Of a stretch of 41,196 nt of DNA, positions 1 to 7,349 are shown piece after piece; position 1 is the stretch's first letter; each line of letters starts with the position of its first letter. Below the pieces are notes generated by a model. It was not told the origin of the DNA. It saw only the letters and a list, made by a program, of their open reading frames with translations, and made no database searches. This DNA comes from Candidatus Aenigmarchaeota archaeon LH_S4 (lineage in GTDB: Archaea; Aenigmatarchaeota; Aenigmatarchaeia; QMZS01): assembly GCA_023659975.1 (NCBI GenBank), contig JAGXOI010000002.1, positions 2,273 through 43,468 of the forward strand. The letters are read 5' to 3'. Position numbers and translations under genes: made by a program.

Positions 1-1
1 G

Positions 2-91
2 GAGGAAGAAGGTAAGCCTGAAGAAGAGAGAGAGGAAGAAGGTAAGCCTGAAGAAGAGAGAGAGGAAGAAGGTAAGCCTGAAGAAGAATAC
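2..91 (+). repeat. 30-bp tandem repeat, three copies, in coding frame
   Basis: The unit gaggaagaaggtaagcctga plus ten further bases occurs at 2-31, 32-61 and 62-91. The first two copies are identical and the third differs only at its last bases. The period is 30 bp, a multiple of three, so copy-number change keeps the frame open. The array may continue left of the window. Confidence 0.9.
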
Positions 92-163
92 AATACAGGA
101 AAAAGGGGTTTAGAAGAGATTAGGGAAAAAGTTAGAAAAATAGAAAAAGAGGAAAATTTGTAA
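2..163 (+). CDS. C-terminal end of a charged repeat protein (5' truncated by window edge)
   Basis: An open frame enters from the window edge and stops at 161-163. It starts with three near-identical 10-residue units of the form EEEGKPEEER and ends in a basic/acidic tail (GLEEIREKVRKIEKEENL) that should be helical. No enzyme motif is visible. The frame keeps its phase across the 30-bp DNA repeat, which supports real coding. I do not recognise the family, and only the last 53 residues are visible. It may be related in style to the charged protein at 26205-27053, but I see no alignable segment. The function is unknown. Confidence 0.6.
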   Translation, partial: EEEGKPEEEREEEGKPEEEREEEGKPEEEYNTGKRGLEEIREKVRKIEKEENL

Positions 164-164
164 A

Positions 165-342
165 ATGGTAGGAGAAAAAGAGAAGAGGGAAATAGAAATT
201 TTAAGGGATGAGATAAAAGAAGATATAAAAAAATTAGAAGTAATGCAAACACAGAACCCTAAACAGATATGGTGAATTGTCACAGAAGATAGATGAGCTA
301 GATGATCTAAATCTTGAGTTATTAACTCCAAGAAGAGATTAA
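165..342 (+). pseudogene. Small coiled-coil-like ORF split by a frameshift
   Basis: An ATG at 165, one base after the previous stop, opens a charged helical peptide (MVGEKEKREIEILRDEIKED) that stops at 273-275. A one-base shift near 263 gives a continuous frame ending QKIDELDDLNLELLTPRRD with a stop at 340-342. The matching character of the two halves suggests one protein of about 58 residues broken by a frameshift. The alternative is a genuine 36-residue peptide. The family is not recognised. It lies directly behind the repeat protein and probably belonged to the same operon. Confidence 0.4.
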
Positions 343-535
343 AAAAACTAACTGACGCGGGCGAATTGAGGACAATCTGAAAAATCCGTTAGAACCCAAC
401 AACATCAGAGTGTACACAAAAAAGCAACTGCGAAAACTTAAGTGAATATTGTGACAGAGAACTCAGGAAGGAAGATACATGAAAGAGAAGAAGCAATGAT
501 GAAGGAAGAACCAAAGAAAAATAGATAATTAAAAC
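343..535. other. Decayed coding-like stretch
   Basis: No intact gene is present. Short open pieces in two plus-strand frames can be read, for example one containing NPTTSECTQKSNCENLSEYC and another with NPLEPNNIRVYTKKQ. Both are stop-bounded and lack starts. This looks like the remains of one or two genes related to the broken ORF just upstream. Confidence 0.35.
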
Positions 536-898
536 CTAAAGAATCCCAAAATAAGGCAGAGCAAACAAAATAACTTGTGTTACAGCAAATCCTAAAACCG
601 CAATTTTTAGTTTATCTCCCCAGTCTGCATCAGAGATGAGCATTACTAAAATAATCCAACAGATAATACTGAGTATCATATCACCAAATGGAATTGCATA
701 GAAAAAAGAGAGATAAGGACTTAAAAAAGTTGAGAGGATAAAAGGTAAAGTAGTAGCAAAGAAAGCAATTATAATTGAACGTACTGGAGATAAATCCCAA
801 CTATCAAATATTCCGCTTGAAATCATCAATACAACTGCTGCAACTATAAATGGAACCAGCCATGAACTTAACATCGGAACTATTGATTCAAGTACCAT
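536..898 (-). CDS. Small integral membrane protein, about four helices
   Basis: This is a 120-residue, strongly hydrophobic protein with about four predicted transmembrane segments (roughly residues 12-30, 40-60, 70-90 and 98-118). A short charged loop (SDADWGDKLK) precedes the last helix. No catalytic motif is seen and I do not recognise the family. It lies downstream of the rhomboid gene on the same strand with a 32-bp gap, so the two may be co-transcribed. The start ATG at 898 follows an AT-rich leader. The frame is clean and uninterrupted, so it is very probably real. Its role is unknown. Confidence 0.75.
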   Translation of the reverse strand: MVLESIVPMLSSWLVPFIVAAVVLMISSGIFDSWDLSPVRSIIIAFFATTLPFILSTFLSPYLSFFYAIPFGDMILSIICWIILVMLISDADWGDKLKIAVLGFAVTQVILFALPYFGIL

Positions 899-930
899 AA
901 TTATAATTTAAATATATTTATTTGTAAATT

Positions 931-1593
931 TCAAGAAAAAACACCCAAAATAGAATTACTAATCAAAACCCAGAAATTCCAGATAAAAGGGACAAATAAA
1001 AACAGGATAAAAAGTGCTATCAGGATTCTTAAGGAACTTCTTGAACCTTTAACTCTAAAACCATAGAAAAGTCCTACAAAAGCTCCACCTATGTGTGCAA
1101 TATGGGCAACATTCGGAGGATAGTTTGCTATTAATCCTATAATTGCATAAACTAAATATCCAATACCAATAATTCCTAAAGGAATCGGGACAAAAACTTC
1201 CATTTTTATTGGTTTTATTAAAATTGCCGCAGCTATTATTGAAAAAATTCCAGCAGAGGCTCCAACAGATATCTGAGTAGAAGAATAAATAAAAGAAGAA
1301 AGCAAATCACCTAAAAAAGCCCCTGCAATGAATAAAATCAGAAATCTTTTTTTTCCAATTTCTTCTTCTAATGCTAAACCAAAAATTAATAAAACTAGTA
1401 TATTGGACAATAAATGGTCAAGATTGGAATGTAGAAAAATCGAAGTAATTAAAACATAAAATTTTCCTGAGAGCAAAGTCTCAGTTGAGTAACCATAATC
1501 ATTAAAAATCTGCTCTGTATTTGAAGTCCATGCGAAAATGGTAGCTGTAAGACATAAAACCACCAAAATAACTGTTACTATACTTTTTGCCAT
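931..1593 (-). CDS. Rhomboid-family intramembrane serine protease
   Basis: This 220-residue, six-helix membrane protein has the full set of rhomboid signatures. There is an HSNLDHLLSN segment in the second helix (His55, His60 and Asn64 region), the catalytic serine in GASAG (Ser113), and the catalytic histidine in HIAHIGGAFVG (about His167). Family members cut transmembrane substrates within the membrane. It has the minimal archaeal or bacterial length without added domains. The substrate cannot be told. The gene runs divergently from rpoN with only about 48 bp between the starts, so the two share a promoter region. Family assignment is very secure because both catalytic residues are present. 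Confidence 0.95.
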   Translation of the reverse strand: MAKSIVTVILVVLCLTATIFAWTSNTEQIFNDYGYSTETLLSGKFYVLITSIFLHSNLDHLLSNILVLLIFGLALEEEIGKKRFLILFIAGAFLGDLLSSFIYSSTQISVGASAGIFSIIAAAILIKPIKMEVFVPIPLGIIGIGYLVYAIIGLIANYPPNVAHIAHIGGAFVGLFYGFRVKGSRSSLRILIALFILFLFVPFIWNFWVLISNSILGVFS

Positions 1594-1641
1594 AACTATC
1601 CAATAAAACCTGGTATTTAAAAATTAAAAACAAATAAAAGT

Positions 1642-1836
1642 ATGATAATTCCTGTTAGGTGTTTCACTTGCGGAAAAGTAATTGGTCATTTTTGGGAAGA
1701 ATACAAAAAAAGAGTTGAAGCAGGTGAAGAGTCTGCTAAAATTTTGGATAGTTTGGGGATTACAAGATACTGCTGCAGAACAATCTTCTTGACTCATGTT
1801 GATTTAATCAAAGAAATTGCCCAATTTAAAGTCTAA
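1642..1836 (+). CDS. rpoN: DNA-directed RNA polymerase subunit N (Rpb10)
   Basis: This 64-residue zinc-binding subunit of archaeal RNA polymerase is homologous to eukaryotic Rpb10. The N-terminal [10 protein letters not shown] holds the CxxC pair (Cys7, Cys10) and TRYCCR supplies the second pair (Cys44, Cys45), exactly the family pattern. Length is normal. It sits in the platform that joins the large subunits during assembly. It is divergent from the rhomboid gene and convergent with S6e, with an 8-bp gap to the S6e stop. Many archaea keep rpoN in a ribosomal-protein operon (L13, S9); here it stands as a single gene. Confidence 0.98.
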   Translation: MIIPVRCFTCGKVIGHFWEEYKKRVEAGEESAKILDSLGITRYCCRTIFLTHVDLIKEIAQFKV

Positions 1837-1844
1837 TTAATTTT

Positions 1845-2252
1845 TTATTTTTCTGTCTTATTTTCTTTTGGTTCATTTAAAGGTTTTTCAACCTCTTCTT
1901 TTTTCACAAATTCATCAAATTTTTTAGAACCTTCTTTTATCACCTTTAAATTTATTTGCGCTATTTCTTCTGAAATAGTTTCTCCTCTAATACTTTTCCT
2001 TCTCCTGACTCCTTTTCCCTCTGGTCTGTACCCAACACTACCAGACAGAACCAACTTTTTCCTTGTTATTCCCTTTACCCCTTTTCTCATTGGAAATCCT
2101 TGTTTGTCGCTTCCACCTGTAATTTGTAATTCATATTTTTCCAAACCAAAGATATTTCCTTCTAATTTCTCTCCAATTTTCTTTCCGTAGATTATGTTTG
2201 AGTCAAATTCTCTCTGAAAACTTTTTCCTTTCATCGAAATAACTGCTTTCAT
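1845..2252 (-). CDS. rps6e: Ribosomal protein S6e
   Basis: This is a 135-residue small-subunit protein of the archaeal/eukaryotic type. It is recognised by GGSDKQGFPMRKGV, the hallmark S6e segment, followed by GSVGYRPEGKGVRRRKSIRG. The archaeal form lacks the long phosphorylated C-terminal helix of eukaryotes, and this one ends with a short Lys/Glu-rich tail. The start at 2252 lies 22 bp from the divergent ORF at 2274. It is convergent with rpoN. Confidence 0.97.
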   Translation of the reverse strand: MKAVISMKGKSFQREFDSNIIYGKKIGEKLEGNIFGLEKYELQITGGSDKQGFPMRKGVKGITRKKLVLSGSVGYRPEGKGVRRRKSIRGETISEEIAQINLKVIKEGSKKFDEFVKKEEVEKPLNEPKENKTEK

Positions 2253-2273
2253 AATTTCTTAAAAATATTAATA

Positions 2274-2609
2274 ATGAAGGGCTTATATCCTGCAGTAGTT
2301 TATGTTCTCCTGTTCGCAGTCGGGATTATAGTTTTTATCTCAATCTATCATTTTACAAACGATTTTGTCTATGAGAATAATGCAGAGTTGGAAAAAGTAC
2401 AGGCAGAGAAAATCTGTGTTTTTCTGAAGAATTTGGATGGTAAAGAAGGTGAATTTGAGATAGATATAGGAGAGTTTAAAATAGAAACAAATCCATTAAA
2501 AATAATTGGTTCTTCTGTTTATAGTTGCGGAATAAGGTTAAACGATTCTGGTTCCTGTTTAGGTGAATGTAGGATTAGTGTTTTAGGGGATAAAGTTGTT
2601 TTTTCCTGA
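2274..2609 (+). CDS. Membrane-anchored protein with pilin-like N-terminus
   Basis: This 111-residue protein has one hydrophobic helix at residues 4-25 (YPAVVYVLLFAVGIIVFISI) and a roughly 85-residue outside domain with three cysteines that could form a disulfide (SCGIRL, SCLGEC). A short Lys-Gly segment directly before an N-terminal helix resembles archaeal class III (pilin/FlaF-like) proteins. No clear FlaK/PibD cleavage site is present, so that remains a guess. It starts 22 bp from S6e on the other strand. Its 3' end overlaps the convergent ORF at 2583-2981 by 27 bp. Confidence 0.65.
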   Translation: MKGLYPAVVYVLLFAVGIIVFISIYHFTNDFVYENNAELEKVQAEKICVFLKNLDGKEGEFEIDIGEFKIETNPLKIIGSSVYSCGIRLNDSGSCLGECRISVLGDKVVFS

Positions 2610-2981
2610 CATATATCTTACTAGTTTTTCTAAATCTTCTGGTTTAAAACTCAATTTTCTGGATGGTCCAAAATTTAAAGAAATACCTTCTCCTTTATGA
2701 AATGTATATCTAAATGGTTCTGGTAAAACAATTTCTCCATTTTTAGATAAACGAAACTCTTTATATTCTTTATCTATAGGAGATATTTCAAAAGGTATTT
2801 CCTTTCTGTTATGTACCACAACACATTTTTCGTGAGGATTGATTCCCACCTTTTCCAAATATTTAAAGTTAATACCAGCTTCAGCATACAAGCAATTTTC
2901 ATCTAGATCCTCCTTCAATCCAATTCTAACTGAGAAACCACCTATTACTGAAGCATAAAGGTCTCCTCCAACATTTATCAA
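2583..2981 (-). CDS. Conserved-looking hypothetical protein
   Basis: This 132-residue soluble, mixed alpha/beta protein shows no membrane segment or recognised motif. It has a Gly-rich start (MINVGGDLYASVIGGFSVRI) and a C-terminal helix. The reading frame is intact and on the strand of its mre11 neighbour (38 bp gap), so the two could be co-transcribed with mre11 first. Its last 27 bp overlap the end of the plus-strand ORF at 2274-2609. The function is unknown. Confidence 0.65.
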   Translation of the reverse strand: MINVGGDLYASVIGGFSVRIGLKEDLDENCLYAEAGINFKYLEKVGINPHEKCVVVHNRKEIPFEISPIDKEYKEFRLSKNGEIVLPEPFRYTFHKGEGISLNFGPSRKLSFKPEDLEKLVRYMSGKNNFIP

Positions 2982-3019
2982 AGAAATATATAAACCATAC
3001 TGTTAATTAATAATAAACT

Positions 3020-4159
3020 TTAACTAAATTGTTTTTCCTTTTCTGATTTTTCAAAGTTCTTCCTCAAAAGTTTCTCAACACCTTTTGTATTATCTTCAAT
3101 AATCAAATTTAAAAATTCTTCTGAATCCATAAATTTACTTTTCTCCTTTAGCAATTTCAGCCCGTATTCTTCAGCACTCAGTTGTTTTCTAAAAATCTCT
3201 GTTTTCTGTTTCTCAAAGTTTTTCTCTATCTCTTTTTTGAAAATCAGAATTCCTTTTTCCCTGTATTTTCTTTCAATTATATTCAAATCTAAATGGCTTG
3301 TATTTTTTATTTTTATTTTGATGATTGGTTTTAATTTTCTCTCTGGAAGGTTCTCAAGGAATTCCTCTATCTCTTCTTTTGTCTCAACTGATTTAAAATA
3401 AAAGTCTCTCTGTTCTATCTCCCTATACTTTAATTCTTTGTTTAAAGTAAAATAACCTTTTCTAACTTCAGACTCTTTTTTGTTCAACTGTGTAGGAATT
3501 GTGCTTCCAGCCATTAGTAATTTTCCATTTTTCAAAGGAACCTCATTTTTCCAGTGAATATGACCATCCAGAATAATGTCAAAACCAGTTGGCAAATCAG
3601 AAATTTTCAAGTTAACATCCTCGAGAGGAGAATAAACAAAAGGCTCAATATTCTGATGTAGTAAGAGAATATTCTTAGCATTTAGAACAGGCTTCGGAGC
3701 CCATTCCTCCAAAACATCTTTTGAATATTTCTCTGGAACATAACTCATTCCATGAATAGCTATTTTCTCTCCTTTTAGTTCAAAAACAATTTTCTGGCAG
3801 TGGAGATTAATCAGCAAACCAGCGTTTTCAAGGCTCTGAATCGGATTTATTAGGTTTGCCCTTCTCTCGTGATTCCCATAAATTGAGATAAAAGGAACTC
3901 CTTGCAGAGCTCTCATATTAATTTCCTTGTCGCACTCAATAAATTTAATTTCACTTTTCTTATCTTTCAATTTTGAGAGAAAATGCATCGCTTCTGCCAG
4001 AACTTCCAGTCTTGGAACTCTTGAATCAAATAAATCTCCAGCAAAAAGGATTAAATCATTTTGCTCTTTTAAAATCTCATCCAAAACAGAAAAACAGTCT
4101 TTTTCTCTCTCTGTATTATAACCATAGCCTAAGTGAAAATCTGAAGTTAGGAGGAGCAT
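3020..4159 (-). CDS. mre11: Mre11-type DNA double-strand-break repair nuclease
   Basis: This 379-residue calcineurin-like metallophosphoesterase carries all five phosphoesterase motifs in order: SDFHLGYG (Asp7, His9), GDLFDSR (Asp42), GNHERR (Asn96, His97), then LLHQNIEP and DGHIHW near residue 200. The C-terminal 150 residues are charged and helical, as expected for the capping and Rad50-binding part. Mre11 resects broken DNA ends with Rad50, HerA and NurA. None of those partners lies in this window, although archaeal mre11 is usually next to rad50. The start at 4159 directly precedes the motif-bearing strand. SbcD-type naming is an alternative, but the family is certain. Confidence 0.9.
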   Translation of the reverse strand: MLLLTSDFHLGYGYNTEREKDCFSVLDEILKEQNDLILFAGDLFDSRVPRLEVLAEAMHFLSKLKDKKSEIKFIECDKEINMRALQGVPFISIYGNHERRANLINPIQSLENAGLLINLHCQKIVFELKGEKIAIHGMSYVPEKYSKDVLEEWAPKPVLNAKNILLLHQNIEPFVYSPLEDVNLKISDLPTGFDIILDGHIHWKNEVPLKNGKLLMAGSTIPTQLNKKESEVRKGYFTLNKELKYREIEQRDFYFKSVETKEEIEEFLENLPERKLKPIIKIKIKNTSHLDLNIIERKYREKGILIFKKEIEKNFEKQKTEIFRKQLSAEEYGLKLLKEKSKFMDSEEFLNLIIEDNTKGVEKLLRKNFEKSEKEKQFS

Positions 4160-4175
4160 AATTTACAAAAACAAA

Positions 4176-4931
4176 TCACTTATTAATTTTCTCAAGTTCC
4201 TTAGTTAATTCTTCTCTGATTTCCTCACTTTTGTCTTCATCAGAGAAATAATCTAGTCTTGAGGCAACCATTATTTTTGCAGAAAGTAGTCTGGCAACTC
4301 TCCCTCGATTTTCTTTTTTTGCCTCCTGAATAAAATTTGATTTGAAAATCATTCCATACTTTGGGATTTTCTGCTTTTCTTCAAGATATTTAAATAAAGA
4401 TTTTTCTGCCCCTATAATCTGGATTTTAGAGGAAGGCATTTTTGATAGGTTTTTCAACCCCCTTGCTTTGGCAATTAGATTTGCAGCAAGGATAGGACCC
4501 AAAAGAGTAGATAAATTTGGTGCAATTTTTTTAACTCCGTCTTTAACCTCATTTTCCAATTTATCTTTTAGTTTCTCTGTATTTCCAATTGTTGGTTTAT
4601 AAATCCCATATTTTGACAGAATTTTTTCCCTATTTCTTAGAACATTTATGTTATAAGTTAATTCATCGAGAGTCCTTGAAGCTAAAATAAGTTTTTCTTC
4701 ATCCTTTCCTCTACTTTTCAATTTCAATTTTGTTAGGGCAATTCCAAATTCATTCATCCACCTCTGGAAGTTTTTATATGGAAATAATTCTTCTAATTCT
4801 TCTTTAAGAACTACTATCTCATTTTCCCTCTCTAAAAATTGCTTTGCTGCTATTTTAGGGTTCTCTGAGAATTTTTGTATTAACTTCCTGCTCTCAAGAA
4901 TTCCAAAAGGAAGTTTTGTTTTTCTAATCAT
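4176..4931 (-). CDS. nop5: Nop5 (Nop56/58), box C/D RNP scaffold
   Basis: This 251-residue protein has a coiled-coil middle and the Nop domain that binds the L7Ae-RNA complex (GPILAANLIAKARGLKNLSK, then IIGAEKSLFKYLEEKQKIPKYGMIF). It bridges fibrillarin and L7Ae in the RNP that adds 2'-O-methyl groups to rRNA and tRNA. The ORF track starts at 4994, but the start is set at 4931 (MIRKTKLPFG). The extra 21 codons read through the antisense of a fibrillarin fragment. A TATA-like box (cttataaac) lies about 30 bp upstream of 4931. It is shorter than many Nop5 proteins because it lacks a long lysine-rich tail. Its 5' end is duplicated at 6680-6763. Confidence 0.93.
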   Translation of the reverse strand: MIRKTKLPFGILESRKLIQKFSENPKIAAKQFLERENEIVVLKEELEELFPYKNFQRWMNEFGIALTKLKLKSRGKDEEKLILASRTLDELTYNINVLRNREKILSKYGIYKPTIGNTEKLKDKLENEVKDGVKKIAPNLSTLLGPILAANLIAKARGLKNLSKMPSSKIQIIGAEKSLFKYLEEKQKIPKYGMIFKSNFIQEAKKENRGRVARLLSAKIMVASRLDYFSDEDKSEEIREELTKELEKINK

Positions 4932-4953
4932 AATTCTATAATGGAGATTTTTA
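4870..4953. repeat. 84-bp direct repeat, copy A (nop5/flpA 5' junction)
   Basis: Bases 4870-4953 are identical to 6680-6763, and the similarity then continues at a lower level for about 25 bp. The repeat covers the first 20 codons of nop5, the 9-bp spacer between the two divergent start codons, and the first codons of fibrillarin. The two copies flank pckA in direct orientation. Confidence 0.95.
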
Positions 4954-5012
4954 GAGGGGTTTATAAGAGAGGGGAAAACTTTTTTGCTCGTCACTTTCAG
5001 AACTATTTCTAA
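4941..5012 (+). pseudogene. Truncated fibrillarin N-terminus
   Basis: ATG at 4941 begins MEIFRGVYKRGENF and then runs into a stop after 23 codons. Intact fibrillarin at 6751 starts MEIFKGVHKKGN. The first 13 bases are identical, then the copies differ mainly by conservative Lys/Arg and His/Tyr changes, which suggests a related but separate lineage rather than random decay. The nop5 TATA box lies inside this fragment, which may be why it is kept. Confidence 0.8.
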
Positions 5013-5033
5013 AGTATAAAGATTAATTTATGG

Positions 5034-6629
5034 CTACTCCTCAAATACGCTCTTTATATCTGGATGCAGGCCCTCTTCAACTTTTTCGATTGCTTTTTGT
5101 CTAATCCTTTTTATCTCTTCGTTTTTCTCATTGAATTCAGATTTGGAGTAGAGCTTCTCCGGGTGTAAGAAAACGTCATCTACGTATCTAACTGCTTTGG
5201 GTACCTTAAAACCGGTTGGTGAATCTATCCATTCTTCAAGACCCCTTCTCAATAAAGAGTCCAGTATAGAAACGGTCTGCTTCAGCTTTATATCTTGGTA
5301 GGAATGACCCTCACCTATACCACCGGTGTTGAGCAGGTAGAACTTGACATTGGGGATTCCCTTCAATATTTCATAAAATCTGTTGGCGTGGTAAGCTCTA
5401 TCACCGGCAACGAATGGGTCGTAGAAAAAAACACTTCTGATCTTACCTGCTTGAGTTGGATCTCCTGCAGAGGATTCCATCGCCTGTCCAACTACCATCA
5501 GAGCAGCAGCCTGTTCCAGAGTCAGTTTAGATATAGCAGGAATAGTCGGTCCTCTGGTTATCAAGATGAGGTTATCTACTCTGTCCACATCGATATGGTC
5601 GCTGGCATGCATGAAGTCTCTTCTCTGTATAACTGCCCTACCGTTGGAGGTCCTCTCAAAATTATAGAGGTCAAAATCCCCTTCTTCTGTTACATAAACG
5701 TTTTCACATAAAGTTTCGGGTTTCATCAGGCCGTAATAGATCTCCATGTGGTCTCTGGGGTTAACACCCTCTGTTTTTACGAATGTCCCCCCTGCCTCAA
5801 AGCCATAAAATGAACCATCAGGATAGAGAGTACCTCCATCATCCTGAATGAGCCATGACTTTTCTCCCTGCTTTCTAGCCAGGATCTTGGAGGTCAGAAT
5901 TGTTTTTCCATTGGCGGAGAGAGCCATCAGCAGAGTTCGAACTTTTCTGTAATCACCATGTACTGACTGAAGATAATCTTCACGGCAGCCACTATGGAGG
6001 AATAAGCCTCCTTTCTTGACTTTGGCTCCCCAATCCTCAGCAGCAAAAACTCCTTTTTTGTATTCTCCTATGTAACTACTATTCCTGACTATTTTGATTA
6101 CCCTACCGTCTTCCAGAATTGCCAGTCTTATTGTAATATCTTTCTCTGGGAGGGGTTTGGATTTATTCTCTTCAAAAGCCTCATCAAAGAAGAAGATCAT
6201 CTGATAATCCGGTTCCTCAATTTTCTGTCTTCTCACATGGAAGAGGTTACCGCCTCCATACGCAAGGTGAGCAAAACTCTGGGGTACAATTAATCTCACA
6301 GTTGTGTCACTATTTTTATTTCCTACGACTCTGTCAATGGCGATAAGATTTTCTTTGCTGAGATAGTCTTCACACTGCTCCAGGAGCTTCGTCTCTTCCT
6401 CTCCAAAAAGGTGATCTTTGCTATTTTTTGTAAATTTAGCCGCTCTAGAAGTTGGGTCGCTTTCCGCCACAAAATTCCTGTGTACTGTCTTGACAACTCC
6501 TGGCTGTTTTTTGACCATAGCTCTTAGCTCTCTTCTGGATGGATTTTCAGCCAATCGGCCTTCTTCCAACGCCTTTTTATATATTCTATCCGCAACATTG
6601 GCGAATTCTTCCAAGTCCAACTCTGACAT
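5034..6629 (-). CDS. pckA: Phosphoenolpyruvate carboxykinase, ATP-type
   Basis: This 531-residue protein resembles ATP-dependent PEP carboxykinase, which converts oxaloacetate and ATP to PEP, CO2 and ADP in gluconeogenesis. Visible hallmarks are a P-loop-like ALSANGKT (residues 236-243; the usual first Gly is Ala and the TGKT is NGKT), a metal-binding QDDGGTLYPDG about 20 residues later, FEAGGTFVKTEG, SKLTLEQAAALMV and LLNTGGIGEGHS. It is visibly richer in G and C than every neighbour. It lies between two copies of the nop5/flpA junction. Its start codon is 4 nt after the stop of a nop5 N-terminal fragment, so it is probably transcribed from a nop5-derived promoter. These are strong signs of horizontal acquisition. 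Confidence 0.88.
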   Translation of the reverse strand: MSELDLEEFANVADRIYKKALEEGRLAENPSRRELRAMVKKQPGVVKTVHRNFVAESDPTSRAAKFTKNSKDHLFGEEETKLLEQCEDYLSKENLIAIDRVVGNKNSDTTVRLIVPQSFAHLAYGGGNLFHVRRQKIEEPDYQMIFFFDEAFEENKSKPLPEKDITIRLAILEDGRVIKIVRNSSYIGEYKKGVFAAEDWGAKVKKGGLFLHSGCREDYLQSVHGDYRKVRTLLMALSANGKTILTSKILARKQGEKSWLIQDDGGTLYPDGSFYGFEAGGTFVKTEGVNPRDHMEIYYGLMKPETLCENVYVTEEGDFDLYNFERTSNGRAVIQRRDFMHASDHIDVDRVDNLILITRGPTIPAISKLTLEQAAALMVVGQAMESSAGDPTQAGKIRSVFFYDPFVAGDRAYHANRFYEILKGIPNVKFYLLNTGGIGEGHSYQDIKLKQTVSILDSLLRRGLEEWIDSPTGFKVPKAVRYVDDVFLHPEKLYSKSEFNEKNEEIKRIRQKAIEKVEEGLHPDIKSVFEE

Positions 6630-6633
6630 ATTA

Positions 6634-6741
6634 TTATACCCTTTTCAACTTAAACTCAACTGGATTCCACCAAAAACCCAATTTTTGTATTAACTTCCTG
6701 CTCTCAAGAATTCCAAAAGGAAGTTTTGTTTTTCTAATCAT
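6634..6741 (-). pseudogene. Truncated nop5 N-terminus acting as leader ORF of pckA
   Basis: ATG at 6741 opens a 35-residue frame whose first 20 residues (MIRKTKLPFGILESRKLIQK) equal Nop5, then diverge and stop at 6634-6636. The pckA start is at 6629, on the same strand. This places pckA as a second cistron behind a truncated nop5. It is not a functional Nop5 because the coiled coil and Nop domain are missing. Confidence 0.85.
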
Positions 6742-6763
6742 AATTCTATAATGGAGATTTTTA
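6680..6763. repeat. 84-bp direct repeat, copy B (nop5/flpA 5' junction)
   Basis: This is identical to 4870-4953. Copy B keeps the working fibrillarin start at 6751, while copy A keeps the working nop5 start at 4931, so the duplication leaves both divergent genes with an intact 5' region despite the insertion between them. Confidence 0.95.
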
Positions 6764-7347
6764 AAGGAGTTCATAAAAAAGGAAATGGTTTATATACAAA
6801 AGGGAAGAATCTCGAAGAGTGGAATCCCTATAAATCAAAACCTGCAGCAGCGATTTTACTAGGTTTACAGAATTTTCCTGTAAAAAAAGGGCAGAAAATT
6901 TTATATTTAGGTGCTGCTCACGGGACAACACTTTCTCACTTCTCAAATATTGTTGGTGACAAGGGACTTATTTATGGAGTTGAAATCTCTGCTAAAATAA
7001 TTTCAAATTTAGTTGAAAAAGTGAAGAAAAAATCAAATGTTGTTCCCCTACTTGAAGATGCAAGATTTCCAGAAAAATATGGGTGGATTGGAAATGTTGA
7101 CTTAATTTATGAAGACATTGCCCAGAGAGACCAGGTTCAAATCCTGAAAAGAAACAAGATTTTTCTGAAAGAGAGGGGAATTATTGTAATTACCCTAAAA
7201 GCAAAGGCAATAGATTCACTAAAAGAAGTTAAAGAAATTTATAGGGAAGCAATCAAAGAATTGAGTAAAGATTTTGAAATTTTAGAAGTTTTGGATTTAG
7301 AGCCTTATGAGCACGACCATCTTTTTATTGTTGGTAATATGAAATAA
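6751..7347 (+). CDS. flpA: Fibrillarin-like rRNA/tRNA 2'-O-methyltransferase
   Basis: This 198-residue protein is the S-adenosylmethionine-dependent methyltransferase of the box C/D RNP. The N-terminus MEIFKGVHKKGNGLYTKGKN and the SAM loop LYLGAAHGTTLSHFSNIVG are diagnostic, followed by YGVEISAKI and DLIYEDIAQRDQ. The tail PYEHDHLFIVG is the expected C-terminal strand. It is somewhat shorter than most fibrillarins (about 220-230). It is followed by bud32 after 2 bp and spt4 after a further 15 bp, likely one operon. It is divergent from the nop5 fragment with 9 bp between start codons. Confidence 0.96.
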   Translation: MEIFKGVHKKGNGLYTKGKNLEEWNPYKSKPAAAILLGLQNFPVKKGQKILYLGAAHGTTLSHFSNIVGDKGLIYGVEISAKIISNLVEKVKKKSNVVPLLEDARFPEKYGWIGNVDLIYEDIAQRDQVQILKRNKIFLKERGIIVITLKAKAIDSLKEVKEIYREAIKELSKDFEILEVLDLEPYEHDHLFIVGNMK

Positions 7348-7349
7348 AT

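Noticed and set aside
2-91. 30-bp direct repeats at the window start as a possible CRISPR array
   Set aside because: The copies are contiguous with no spacers and stay in one open reading frame, so they are a protein-coding tandem repeat.
4932-4994. Start of nop5 at 4994 as in the ORF track
   Set aside because: The 21 extra codons lie over the fibrillarin fragment and are absent from the Nop5 family start; the TATA box lies inside this stretch.
5295-5711. Plus-strand ORF of 138 residues inside pckA
   Set aside because: It is an antisense shadow of a higher-GC gene, with no recognisable domain.
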